NCBI GenBank assembly: GCA_030149525.1
Contig: JASBRJ010000143.1
Span: 1 to 64,000 of the forward strand
Direction of reading: 5' to 3'
Length of the DNA: 64,000 nucleotides
From: a bacterium
GTDB lineage: Bacteria > Vulcanimicrobiota > Xenobia > Xenobiales > JADMJV01
The translations under genes and the position numbers were made by a program. Shown here one piece after another: positions 7,092-15,240 of the stretch (within the stretch, counting starts at the first letter, position 1; each line of letters opens with the position of its first letter). The notes under the pieces were generated by a model. That model was not told the origin of the DNA and did no database searches. It was given only the letters and a program-made list of their open reading frames with translations.

Positions 7092-7762
7092 TACGCTTCC
7101 ATTCTTTTTACGTATCGCTGCACTGTACCGGGGTTCCATCGGCCACCGCGCTTGGTTTTATAGCCCTCTGATGTCAGTTCGTCGGCAATCGTCCGGTACG
7201 TCAACCCCGAGGATCTCAACTCTCGAATTCGAACGAGGATTGAGGTCTCTTGTTCGTTACGAATAAGCTGACCATCCTCCATATCGTAGCCCAGGGCTGG
7301 GCTACCAACATGCTCTCCTTGAGACTGCTTGTGACGAAGAGCGGCGGTAGTGCGCTCACCGATAGCTTCGCGCTCCCATTCACTGACGGAGGCAAGAACG
7401 TTCAGGACAAGACGACCGGCGGCCGTGCTCGTGTCTATCTTGTCAGCCACTGAAAGGAGGGAGAATTCGCTTCGAAAGTGGCTATCAAGCAGGGCGCCAA
7501 GGTCCTTCACTGACCTTGTCAGACGGTCGAGCTTTGCGACGAGGAGACCTTCAGCTTCTCCGCTATCAAGCATCGAGAGAGCCTGCTGAAGACCGTCACG
7601 ATCGAGACTCTTTGCGGAAGCACCGGCATCTTCAATGATTGCCACCAGGTCAAGGTCGAAGAGTTCCGAGTACTGCTGGAGCTTCTGGCGTTGTGCAGCG
7701 AGGGAAACACCTTCCTCAGCTTGGTCTTGTGTACTGACTCGGATATAGCCGACAACTTTCAT
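7091..7762 (-). CDS. Small serine recombinase (resolvase/invertase type)
   Basis: A 223-residue resolvase-family recombinase. The motif GYIRVSTQDQ contains catalytic Ser10 and Arg8; LVAKLDRLTRS and the long E-helix (LNVLASVSEWEREAIGERT) are present. The C-terminus carries a helix-turn-helix (GLTYRTIADELTSEGYKTKRGGRWNPGTVQRYV). The ATG at 7762 has AGGAGG upstream. It may resolve multimers, invert DNA or integrate a nested element. Two downstream genes overlap it and probably form one operon. Confidence 0.9.
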   Translation of the reverse strand: MKVVGYIRVSTQDQAEEGVSLAAQRQKLQQYSELFDLDLVAIIEDAGASAKSLDRDGLQQALSMLDSGEAEGLLVAKLDRLTRSVKDLGALLDSHFRSEFSLLSVADKIDTSTAAGRLVLNVLASVSEWEREAIGERTTAALRHKQSQGEHVGSPALGYDMEDGQLIRNEQETSILVRIRELRSSGLTYRTIADELTSEGYKTKRGGRWNPGTVQRYVKRMEA

Positions 7763-7919
7763 AGACGCCTCCTTCGATAGATACAGCATACCATAAAGTG
7801 ATATGCACTTCAATTCTTTGCCCATATTCTCTGAGGTCAATTGATTTGGGAAGAAACGGGCGAATGAGGGTACAAGTTGAATTTGTAGCCTTGGGCGGTG
7901 TTCGTCGTGAAAGTAAAGA

Positions 7920-7941
7920 GCGCCCCGGGAAGCCGGGGCGC
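7920..7941 (-). terminator. GC-rich hairpin in a 342-bp gene-free stretch
   Basis: GCGCCCCGG at 7920-7928 pairs with CCGGGGCGC at 7933-7941 across a GAAG loop. On the minus strand it is followed by TCTTTACTTT, so it fits a terminator for the gene ending at 8105. The rest of 7763-8104 holds no convincing gene or repeat. Confidence 0.5.
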
Positions 7942-8104
7942 GAAGCTCGTCGCTACGACGATGCTACTTCTTACCCATCATGTAAACCTAAAGGGCCTCG
8001 TGAGGTTCCGGTCTCGGTACCGCGTAGACGGAAACGACTACCGGTGCCGGAGCCTGCAGGCGAATCCAACTGCACGACCTCGAGGTGTCTCGAGCCGAAA
8101 CCGA

Positions 8105-8566
8105 CTACAACTTCAGCCACTCCTTGACGGCGTCGGGCTTGATCCGGATATTTCGCCCAAACTTGACCACGCAGTTCGACGGAATGCTTCCACTTTGGAT
8201 CATCTTGTAGGTGTTGTTGTCGCTCGGTAGGTTCAGCATGTCTGTCAGCCATGATACTCGCCGCAGATTCTCCGGCTCGGGGAGGTCCTTGGCTGGCCCC
8301 TTGGACCTCTGACCCGTGGCCATTTCAGCGAGGAGGGCTAGTGGACATCCCATGATATGGGCGAGAGTGCGAAAAACGACTTCTATCGCCTCGGTTTTGT
8401 CGGGGGCCCCATCATCTAAAGGCAGGACGAGCCGCCGCATCGGAAAACGATCGTGCTCAAAGACGTACAGCCTGTGGGCGGCCCCCTCTTTTAATGTTCG
8501 CCACCCGAGGGTGGAAAGAAACTCTCTAACACGACTGATCGTAATGCTCGCACCGACACCATCCAT
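8105..8566 (-). CDS. HTH protein with excisionase-like C-terminus
   Basis: A 153-residue protein. The C-terminal ~50 residues (RRVSWLTDMLNLPSDNNTYKMIQSGSIPSNCVVKFGRNIRIKPDAVKEWLKL) form an excisionase/MerR-type helix-turn-helix with a wing. The N-terminal ~70 residues (VREFLSTLGWRTLKEGAAHRLYVFEHDRFPMRRLVLPLDDGAPDKTEAIEVVF) form a separate alpha/beta domain that I cannot name. The ATG at 8566 (GGGAG upstream) is preferred; an ATG eight codons earlier has a poor ribosome binding site. The HTH resembles that of the gene at 16891-17136. Confidence 0.65.
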   Translation of the reverse strand: MDGVGASITISRVREFLSTLGWRTLKEGAAHRLYVFEHDRFPMRRLVLPLDDGAPDKTEAIEVVFRTLAHIMGCPLALLAEMATGQRSKGPAKDLPEPENLRRVSWLTDMLNLPSDNNTYKMIQSGSIPSNCVVKFGRNIRIKPDAVKEWLKL

Positions 8567-8704
8567 AAGCCTACTCCCTTTCTTAGACATTCTTAGGTGT
8601 TTTTTTGGCGGGATGCAAAATTACTTAACAGGCGGATTTCGCGCGGAGCCTGGATTCTCAACGAAAAATTGATTTTAGGATTTTTTTTGATCCGGTCGAA
8701 AACT

Positions 8705-8743
8705 GCCAAAACAAGAAGACCCGCCCGATCTCGCGGGCGGGTC
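8705..8743 (-). terminator. Rho-independent terminator after 8758-9183
   Basis: GACCCGCCCG at 8718-8727 pairs with CGGGCGGGTC at 8734-8743. Read on the minus strand the stem is followed by TTCTTGTTTT, which fits termination of the two-gene operon starting at 9842. Confidence 0.7.
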
Positions 8744-8757
8744 TCTATTTGACGGGC

Positions 8758-9183
8758 CTAGTTATTTGTATCTGTCACCAACTCATTCCACTCTTCCAGT
8801 AAGGCCTCCAGTTCATCGAGACAAGCCCCCATAAGGCCATTCGAGAGATTGAGACTTACTAGGTCTAAGTCGCGCCCAGGTGAGCCGGTCTCGAGAAGGC
8901 GCATTACCTTGAAGACCTCCCTCATCGCGTCATCAATGGCGTGAAGGCGAAGAGTGCAGGGCTTCTCAAGGGCGATCATCACGCGGTTGAAGTCGTCACA
9001 CGAAAGATCGGGAGAAACGATATCGTGAACTCTTTCGTGGTTTTTAACGGCTGAAGAGAAACCCTCGAATCGATGGGGAAACCTCTGGACATCTTCCAGG
9101 TAGACCTCCTCCGGCGGTGGAGCCTGGTCATTCAGGATGTATCGGGCAGCAGTCACGGCTTGAGGTTCGTATCTAATACTCAT
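8758..9183 (-). CDS. Unknown helical protein
   Basis: A 141-residue acidic, helical protein (…DFNRVMIALEKPCTLRLHAIDDAMREVFKVMRLLE…LDELEALLEEWNELV). No domain, signal peptide or membrane segment is recognised. Its ATG overlaps the stop of the ImmA-like gene upstream (ATGA), and a strong terminator follows, so the two genes form a closed operon. Confidence 0.65.
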   Translation of the reverse strand: MSIRYEPQAVTAARYILNDQAPPPEEVYLEDVQRFPHRFEGFSSAVKNHERVHDIVSPDLSCDDFNRVMIALEKPCTLRLHAIDDAMREVFKVMRLLETGSPGRDLDLVSLNLSNGLMGACLDELEALLEEWNELVTDTNN

Positions 9184-9842
9184 CTCGAAAACCCCCTAAC
9201 AATATCGGCAAGGGTTGGTAGGGATGAACCTTGGTCCTGATGGTTCTGGCAGAACGCGGTCCCTGGGGTTCTGAATCCGCGACATTGCTTCCCGTCCGAC
9301 CTGTACCCTTTGCAGAGGGAGTTTCTGGCGTCACGCCGTCTGCCGTAGCCCTCGCCCTCCTCATTCTTTTTCTCAAACGCTGGACCGTTCCGAGTTATCG
9401 CCTCATTTGTACGCGAGTTGTCGGGATACAAGGAAAAGGACGGTTGAATGCTGCCTGCAGTGGAAGCGAGGTAGTTTGTAGCCCAGGCCTCAGCCTTGGC
9501 TCTCCACCTCTCTTCACAGTACAGTTCGGTGGTCACTTCGGAGAGAAATGCTCCCCGGGTGAAGTGCATACCGAGGGCTACTGTAAGGCACCAACGGAAG
9601 TTGGGCCAGGCTTGATTGCGAGCAACATCGATTGCTGGCTCTTCAGGGGTGTAGAGGTATCCCGTTCTCCATTCTTCGAGATTTGAGCGGGAGCAGTAGA
9701 GCGTGATGCCCTCGTTCTTGATGATAACTAGAAGCCTGTGGAGTTGCTGAAAGGCGAGTTTCGGGATTCGCTTTTCATCAAGACCACTCTCTGAGACTAA
9801 CTCGCTGAAGAGCGGATATGGATCTCGTTGAAACTCTCTCAT
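9180..9842 (-). CDS. ImmA/IrrE-like protein without zinc site, with C-terminal Cys/His motif
   Basis: A 220-residue protein. Residues ~30-130 follow the ImmA/IrrE pattern (GYLYTPEEPAIDVARN, then a helix, then KAEAWATNYLA with Glu118), but the helix that should read AHELGHH reads FRWCLTVALGMHF. Val88, Ala89 and Met92 replace His, Glu and His, so metal binding is lost. The C-terminus holds CKGYRSDGKQC...GTAFCQNH (about 177-202), a Cys3His pattern seen in small phage zinc modules. GGGAGG precedes the ATG. The gene starts beside the second structured RNA block, as the operon at 2315-2853 does beside the first. Confidence 0.55.
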   Translation of the reverse strand: MREFQRDPYPLFSELVSESGLDEKRIPKLAFQQLHRLLVIIKNEGITLYCSRSNLEEWRTGYLYTPEEPAIDVARNQAWPNFRWCLTVALGMHFTRGAFLSEVTTELYCEERWRAKAEAWATNYLASTAGSIQPSFSLYPDNSRTNEAITRNGPAFEKKNEEGEGYGRRRDARNSLCKGYRSDGKQCRGFRTPGTAFCQNHQDQGSSLPTLADIVRGFSR

Positions 9843-9918
9843 TCCACACCTCCCGCGCTCTGCGGCTGCTTGCCGTTACAATCAGCAAAGCCTTTTACAA
9901 TTCGGTCGGCTCGGCGGT

Positions 9919-10277
9919 TACGGTAGAATGGGAAGTAGATTGACCTCGGTCGGTCTGTTGTCTGTGCTCCATCTTGCCCTCTGCGGGCAGGGTGGAAGAA
10001 TGTCTCAGGCAATGCAAAGCCTGAGGGGTCGGACGTGGTGTTCATTGGTAGTGGGCTCACGTTCGTACCTCTCTTTCTATTCAGTTGATAATCCACTCGC
10101 AGACGAGGATAGATAGAAAGAGGGCAACGAAGGGGAACAGCCTCGCACAGGGGAAACTGTCTCTTACTGCTGGCCTCACTCTGTCCGTCCAAAGATAGGA
10201 GTGGGGCCACTTATTAGGTGGTCTTAGAAGTTTCTTTGGGCGAAGAAAAGGTCCTTTTGACATTCAAAGGTCCGAGC
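9919..10277 (+). ncRNA. Candidate structured RNA, copy 2 of 2
   Basis: Counterpart of 2948-3316. Stems: A 9975-9979/9985-9989; B 10004-10010/10019-10025; C 10031-10037/10058-10064; D 10071-10078/10115-10122; E 10172-10181/10199-10208; F 10207-10210/10218-10221. Stem E reads GGCCTCACTC/GAGTGGGGCC here and GGCCTCGTTT/AAACGGGGCC in copy 1: three compensatory pairs plus a kept U-G. Stem C differs at two compensatory pairs and two wobbles. Two AGGTCC repeats recur near the 3' end. No plus-strand gene follows, so the RNA need not be an mRNA leader. Confidence 0.55.
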
Positions 10278-10319
10278 AGCAACTCCACTTATTCGGAAAT
10301 TCCAGACAACTGGCAGAAA

Positions 10320-10348
10320 AGAAAAAAGCTGCACCAAAACGGCGCAGC
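10320..10348 (-). terminator. Terminator of the tape-measure operon
   Basis: GCTGCACC at 10328-10335 pairs with GGCGCAGC at 10341-10348, with one mismatch, around AAAAC. On the minus strand the stem is followed by TTTTTTC. It lies about 95 nt beyond the stop at 10444. The remaining gene-free bases (10278-10319 and 10349-10443) show nothing notable. Confidence 0.65.
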
Positions 10349-10443
10349 CAACAGCCTCGGAACTGTTACCTGATTCTAGCACATTTCACGAGCCCAGCGC
10401 ATTGAAGCGACCTAACGGACTTAAGAGCCTCACCGGTCGGCAG

Positions 10444-10782
10444 TCATTGCGGACGAAACACAAGCGCCGGGACAAGATCGATGGCCTCAAAGTTCAGTTC
10501 CATCTCGGTCGGGCGTTGATCCGTAGGAGGGTTGCAACAAAAAGCCCAACCCTTCGCGAGTACGTCTGCAATCTCTCGGCTCATCTCGGCCAGGTATACT
10601 TCAGACGGGTGTGCAGTGTTTACGATACCGAGGAATTTACGACTTTCTAGGTCTACAGCGAAGAAGCCCGGAGGCTTTCGGGGATCAGAGAAGTTCGACA
10701 GGTCCATCCCGAACCCGGCGGCTAATGCCACGGCCTTGGGATGAATCGGTCCGCCTCCAAGATTTTTAGCTCCTATTGGCAT
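10444..10782 (-). CDS. Unknown protein after tape-measure gene
   Basis: A 112-residue protein (MPIGAKNLGGGPIHPKAVALAAGFGMDLSNFSDPRKPPGFFAVDLESRKFLGIVNTAHPSEVYL...). The ATG at 10782 has GGAGG upstream and begins just after the tape-measure stop; a longer reading would overlap that gene by 47 nt. No domain is recognised. By position it could be a tail-related or tape-measure partner protein, but the sequence does not show this. Confidence 0.6.
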   Translation of the reverse strand: MPIGAKNLGGGPIHPKAVALAAGFGMDLSNFSDPRKPPGFFAVDLESRKFLGIVNTAHPSEVYLAEMSREIADVLAKGWAFCCNPPTDQRPTEMELNFEAIDLVPALVFRPQ

Positions 10783-10786
10783 TGTT

Positions 10787-13700
10787 CTACCTCCCTGGTA
10801 GTCTCGGGGCTTGTCGTTCGAAAACCCCAGCATCGAACAAGGTGTTCTCTGTGCTACGGGTCATAGATTGAGCGAAATTGTGAGGGGCGCGGGCGGCCGC
10901 CTTGTTAGCCTGTTGCATAACGGTGACGAGGCCTTGAATTGCCGCAATGAGCGCCTTTGTGTTGGAAGCGGTCAGGGCAAGGTTTGTGCTGTCGGCTTGA
11001 GAGAGCGCCCCTGGTTGGGCCTGGTTTGTCGCTCCTGCTCCTGGCGCGGCCTGCCTGGTCTTACCATCGGGGATAGTCGGAGGATTGGAGGTTTTTGCTT
11101 TTTCTCGTAGCTGAGCAAGCTTCGCCTGGTTCAATTGAACTTGTCGGCTGATATCGGCAGGGGTCTTCCCATCGGCGTCCTTCTTGCGTTGCGATGGCAG
11201 GTTCGACTTACCAAAGCCTTCGCCAAACGAATTGATGTTGTCGATGCCGGACAAGCCCCCAAAGTCGCTGTCGATAGAGAACCCGGCAGCCTTCCGGCGC
11301 TCTTTGTTCTGGTCTTCCAAAAGCTCCTTTTGCTTCTCCAGCTCGGCTGTTTGTGTCCTGAGTTTTTCTATATCGGTGTCGATGATGGCTTGTGACTGCT
11401 TACGTGCCTCTCTCTGAGCGCGTTGGAGTTCGAGAGCGGCGGCCTGGTCATTCAAAACCTTCTGCTCGGTGGATGCTCCCACGTTGGCTTGAGCTTGTTT
11501 GAGTTTAATGATCTCCTGTTCAGCCTTCAGGCGGTCCTGCACTGCTTGGAGTTGCGCTTCGCCCTCTTCCTTGGCTATCTGAGCCAGTTCGGCGCTCGTG
11601 TCGGCTCCTAGTTCAGCCAGTTCCTGAAGTTGGCGCCTTCGCTCCTCGAAGACATCGGCTTGAGCCTGCTTTTCTGAGTCGAGAACCGAGGCTCTCTGTT
11701 CTGCAGTTTTGACCGCTAATTCGGCTTCGCGCTTCTGGCGGGCTTCACCGGCCTTCTTTGCCTTCTCTTCGTAGTCTCGGTTTTTCTCGGCAACCTCTCG
11801 ATTCAGCTTATCTCTCTCTGCTGCTACCCTCTCATTGAGTTGCCGCTCCTGTTCTGCCGCTTGCTTGTTAATCTGATCGGCGTTCGCGGGGTCGGCCTGA
11901 ATCTCAGCGGCTTTTTCCCGTTGAATCCGAAGCCTTTCAAGTGCGGCCTCTTCTTTCAAAATGGCTTGTAATTTCTCATTTTGAGCGGCCGTTTCAGCTT
12001 TGATGAGACCGAGAACATCTTCCCCTTTCTCTAACCGGCGTTGAAGGGCGGTCAGTTCGGGGGAGTCTTTAGCAAGTTCGGCCCGTTGTTGGAGTGCGGC
12101 CTTCTGGAGGTCCAACTCTCTTTGCTGGAGAGCGCGGGTTCGCTGAAGGCGCTTCTCTTGGATCGCCTGGATGGAATCCGAGAGATCTTCTTCGGCTTTA
12201 GCCTTCTGGTCGGCGTTTGCTTTGTACTGTGCTAGGAGCCGGGCTTGTACACTCCTGGCCTTTTCAGCCGTTACCTCTTCGGCGCTCAGCCGTTTCTTCA
12301 GGTTGGCTAACTCGTCGTTAAGGACAGACTGCCGCAGGCTACGCAAAGCCCCGATGGCTTCCTTTTGACCGCCACTATCAAGACGGGAAAAGATACTCTC
12401 GAAAGCCTGTAGTTGCTTCTTGGCGCTGTCAAAATTGCCCGCTTCAACCTCGTTTTTGTACTCCCGGAAATCATTGGACGCTTGCCGATAACGGGCCTGA
12501 GTCGCCTTCTCTGCTGCCTGCTCAGCTTCCACTTCCGCTTTCTTGCGTTGATCGACAGTCACACGGAGGCGGCGGGCCTGGTCAAGCCTTCTCTGCGCTG
12601 CCTGAATGGCTTCTCTGTCACCAGAAGACTCAGCAGAAGAAAGTGCGTCCTGAGCCTCCAGGACAGCCCTGGTGGCCTTGTTGCGGGCTTGTGCCAGGTC
12701 CTCGGTAGCGTCAACCTCCGCCTTAATCTGAGTAATAGTCTCCTTGCGAAGTTCGAGGATCTCTTTGTCCTGCTGGATCGCCCTTGTTTGGGTCTGAATG
12801 AGAGCGGCTTGAGCTTTATCGGCGTCTTCTAGAGAGTCAACCCATTCCGAAGAGGCCTCCGCTGTTTTGTAGGCAGCCAGGGCGAGAGCACCGAGGACAA
12901 CGGCAGACCCACCCGCACCGGTCGCAAAAGACTTCAAGCGCGGCAGAACGTTGGTGAGTTTGCCGGACAGGTTACCGAAAGCACCGGCGGTTTTTTCCAC
13001 CCCTGCGGCTCCCACTGAACCACCAGAACCGACAAAGTTGAACAGGCTCGCCACCTTGCCTAACCCTACGGCGAGAGCCCCCAGCGGCGCGGCGGTCAAA
13101 GCTAGACCGGCAGTGAACTGGATGAACCCTTCGGGCAGGTTATTGAGAGCCTTCGCGACCGGAAGGAGTCCCTTCGCGGCCAAGTCCTTCAGGTCGTTAA
13201 CTGAATCCCCGACTTCCCTTTTGAACTTACCAACCTCATCGGCTAGCTCGCTTTGGGCATCCCTGGCGCGGTTGGCAATATTGGCATAGCGGTCATTCTC
13301 GTCTAGGTATCTTTGCAAGGCCCGTTGCGCGGCTCTCTGTTGGTCTACGGTGTCACCCAGGATTTTGCCGGTGGAATCTAGTTCAGCCCCGTACTGGCGA
13401 AGGGCCTCCCCACCGATCCCGTATTGAGCCCTAAGCTCCTCGAAAACCCCGATGTCAAAGTTCCCCGATTCGAGAGGGGCCAGTGCCTCGCCGAACGTGT
13501 CGGCGGCATCAGAGAGGTCTTTCCCGGCGTCCAGGGCGGCTTTGGTAATTCGGCCAAGGTTCGCTTCACTAGCGGCAGCCAGGGCATCTAGCCGTTTCAC
13601 AGCCTGCCCGATATCGTCCTCCTCGACCAACTCCCCATACGCGTCTTTCAGGTCACGGGCAGCGTCAACAAACTTCTGAGCATCGGCAGGATTAGAGAAG

Positions 13701-14227
13701 GCCTGCTTGATCGAGCGTTCCATATCGCGAGATGTTGCGGCGGTCTCGGTAAAGGTCGAACTGAGTTCGCTGAGCTTGCCAAGGAGGCTCTCGGCGCTTT
13801 GAAGGGCTGCTTGCAGGCTGATAGCTTTGGCGGCGTCACCGGCACCTCTGAGCCCGTCCTCCACATCCTTGAGTTCGCTCTTCAGTTGGGCCACTTCGGC
13901 GGAACTGTCGCCTAACTGGCTAAGCTCACGGCGCAGGTCGCGGAACTCCTTGATGAGGCGGTCCACGGCGTCGTCGGCACCGTCAAAGCCGCCTTCTAGG
14001 TCGTCTCTTGTGCGAGAGGCTTGGTCACCTAAGTTTTTGAGCGAGGCTTCTCCCTTGGCGGAGGCCTTTGAAACCGAATCCCCAAACTTCTCGGCCCTGG
14101 TTCCGGCATCGGTGAAACTCCCGGCGATGTTCTTGCCGCTCTTCTTTGCCTGTTGTTCGGCCTGTCGGAAGCCTCTTTCGAGATCATCCATTTTGGCGGC
14201 GATGATGATATCTAGTCTGTTAGCCAT
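10787..14227 (-). CDS. Phage tail tape-measure-like protein
   Basis: A 1,146-residue protein with the composition and layout of tail tape-measure proteins: long Ala/Gln/Glu/Lys-rich coiled coils, two hydrophobic stretches (GFIQFTAGLALTAAPLGALAVGLGKVA near 370-395 and SAVVLGALALAAYKTA near 440-455), and an opening (MANRLDIIIAAKMDDLERGFRQAEQQAKKSGKNIAGSF) typical of this family. Such proteins set tail length and pass into the host envelope during DNA entry. AAGGAAGGC lies upstream of the ATG. No other tail, head or packaging gene was recognised in the element. Confidence 0.75.
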   Translation of the reverse strand: MANRLDIIIAAKMDDLERGFRQAEQQAKKSGKNIAGSFTDAGTRAEKFGDSVSKASAKGEASLKNLGDQASRTRDDLEGGFDGADDAVDRLIKEFRDLRRELSQLGDSSAEVAQLKSELKDVEDGLRGAGDAAKAISLQAALQSAESLLGKLSELSSTFTETAATSRDMERSIKQAFSNPADAQKFVDAARDLKDAYGELVEEDDIGQAVKRLDALAAASEANLGRITKAALDAGKDLSDAADTFGEALAPLESGNFDIGVFEELRAQYGIGGEALRQYGAELDSTGKILGDTVDQQRAAQRALQRYLDENDRYANIANRARDAQSELADEVGKFKREVGDSVNDLKDLAAKGLLPVAKALNNLPEGFIQFTAGLALTAAPLGALAVGLGKVASLFNFVGSGGSVGAAGVEKTAGAFGNLSGKLTNVLPRLKSFATGAGGSAVVLGALALAAYKTAEASSEWVDSLEDADKAQAALIQTQTRAIQQDKEILELRKETITQIKAEVDATEDLAQARNKATRAVLEAQDALSSAESSGDREAIQAAQRRLDQARRLRVTVDQRKKAEVEAEQAAEKATQARYRQASNDFREYKNEVEAGNFDSAKKQLQAFESIFSRLDSGGQKEAIGALRSLRQSVLNDELANLKKRLSAEEVTAEKARSVQARLLAQYKANADQKAKAEEDLSDSIQAIQEKRLQRTRALQQRELDLQKAALQQRAELAKDSPELTALQRRLEKGEDVLGLIKAETAAQNEKLQAILKEEAALERLRIQREKAAEIQADPANADQINKQAAEQERQLNERVAAERDKLNREVAEKNRDYEEKAKKAGEARQKREAELAVKTAEQRASVLDSEKQAQADVFEERRRQLQELAELGADTSAELAQIAKEEGEAQLQAVQDRLKAEQEIIKLKQAQANVGASTEQKVLNDQAAALELQRAQREARKQSQAIIDTDIEKLRTQTAELEKQKELLEDQNKERRKAAGFSIDSDFGGLSGIDNINSFGEGFGKSNLPSQRKKDADGKTPADISRQVQLNQAKLAQLREKAKTSNPPTIPDGKTRQAAPGAGATNQAQPGALSQADSTNLALTASNTKALIAAIQGLVTVMQQANKAAARAPHNFAQSMTRSTENTLFDAGVFERQAPRLPGR

Positions 14228-14323
14228 TGTCTTTCTTAGCCTTCCTTTTGATAACGGGGATTAACTCTCGTTGTGCGGCCGTTTTAGGTGCGGTTTTGTG
14301 TAGGTACGTGGCCCTTCTGGCGT

Positions 14324-14563
14324 TCATAGCGGGAGGCTCTCGTGATCGAAAACGGAAAGGCAATTCGATAGGTACGCGGCAACAGGTTTGGAGTCTCGGC
14401 AGGCGGCAGTGATAGCATCCTGCTCTATGACTCGCTTAATCTGCAATATCTGCCGCAGGATTTCGCGGCCTAACAGATCATCCGACTCGGCAAAGCCATC
14501 GCCTACGGTTATCGCTAAGTCTTCGAGAGCTTCATATATCTTGTTTTGGGTGTCCTGGGTCAT
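14324..14563 (-). CDS. Small acidic protein upstream of tape-measure gene
   Basis: A 79-residue helical protein (MTQDTQNKIYEALEDLAITVGDGFAESDDLLGREILRQILQIKRVIEQDAITAACRDSK...). The ATG at 14563 has GGAG before it; the upstream reading crosses a terminator hairpin and is unlikely. It is co-directional with the tape-measure gene, 97 nt apart. It might be a tail chaperone by position only; function unknown. Confidence 0.5.
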   Translation of the reverse strand: MTQDTQNKIYEALEDLAITVGDGFAESDDLLGREILRQILQIKRVIEQDAITAACRDSKPVAAYLSNCLSVFDHESLPL

Positions 14564-14587
14564 TGGTTCTCCATTCTGGTTTGGGAA

Positions 14588-14617
14588 ATAAAAAAGGCCC
14601 GGTGCGCTGCCGGGCCT
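14588..14617 (-). terminator. Rho-independent terminator after excisionase-like gene
   Basis: AGGCCCGG at 14595-14602 pairs with CCGGGCCT at 14610-14617; on the minus strand a T-run follows. It separates the excisionase-like gene from the genes downstream. Confidence 0.75.
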
Positions 14618-14636
14618 GAAGATAGGGTAAATGGTG

Positions 14637-14846
14637 TTAGTCGTTGGCGACGGGTATCCGAACGCTCTCCACATAGGCGTTCAGATCGCTTAGGCGGTAG
14701 CGATAATGGCCGCCTTCAGTGCGGAAATGACCAAGAATCCCCTTCGCGGTCAATTCCATGACTTTTCTTGAGCTGATCGAGAGGTATTCTGCTGCCTCAG
14801 TTCGTCGCATGGCGGGGTCATAGGCGAGTGCCTGGGTCTTGTTCAT
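14637..14846 (-). CDS. Excisionase-like helix-turn-helix protein
   Basis: A 69-residue single-domain MerR/HTH_17-type DNA-binding protein: RRTEAAEYLSISSRKVMELTAKGILGHFRTEGGHYRYRLSDLNAYVESV holds the helix-turn-helix and the wing with the usual GGHYRYRLSDL. Proteins of this size in phages and integrative elements act as recombination directionality factors or as small regulators. GGAGG precedes the ATG. It stands alone between two terminators, so it is expressed from its own promoter. Confidence 0.75.
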   Translation of the reverse strand: MNKTQALAYDPAMRRTEAAEYLSISSRKVMELTAKGILGHFRTEGGHYRYRLSDLNAYVESVRIPVAND

Positions 14847-14877
14847 GGTGATTTTCCTCCGTTTTTTCAGGGAATAG

Positions 14878-14908
14878 AAAAAGCCACCCGGTTCTCAGGT
14901 GGCTTTTT
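14878..14908. terminator. Bidirectional terminator
   Basis: AAAAAGCCACC at 14878-14888 pairs with GGTGGCTTTTT at 14898-14908. The A and T flanks make it usable from both strands. It closes the minus-strand replication operon before the excisionase-like gene. Confidence 0.75.
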
Positions 14909-15052
14909 GTCTGTCTGGAACTTCTAAGGGGCCCAGCGCCCTTGGCTTGTCTCTAAACCCAAAAGGGCAGAGGGGTACAGGTCAATTGTATGGCACATTA
15001 TCCAACTTTTCAACCCACTTTTCTGCATTTGGACATAGTTCGACAAGGGTCA

Positions 15053-15174
15053 TTTTCCCATAGAATTGGATCCGCTTGAACCATTTCTATGGGAAAACTT
15101 GGTTTGATTTTGGGTTGAGGGGGCTTAAGTCGAATCTTACATAGAAACGCGGTGATGGTCTATGATTTCTATGT
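15053..15174. repeat. Paired CATAGAA repeats downstream of replication gene
   Basis: This gene-free stretch (14909-15240) holds two inverted pairs of one motif: TTTTCCCATAGAA at 15053-15065 with TTCTATGGGAAAA at 15085-15097, and ACATAGAAA at 15139-15147 with TTTCTATGT at 15166-15174. The spacers are 19 and 18 nt. Four copies of CATAGAA in alternating orientation, next to an initiator gene and in A+T-rich DNA, suggest binding sites for a replication or regulatory protein. No coding sequence was seen. Confidence 0.55.
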
Positions 15175-15240
15175 ATTTTTCCTTGTTTGAACAACGTTTC
15201 GCCACGGTTTAGCACACAATTGAACCGAAGGCGGCAGAAG

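Noticed and set aside
7971-8252. Small minus-strand protein in the stretch after the gene ending at 8105
   Set aside because: It overlaps the HTH gene in another frame, has no ribosome binding site, and its composition looks non-coding.
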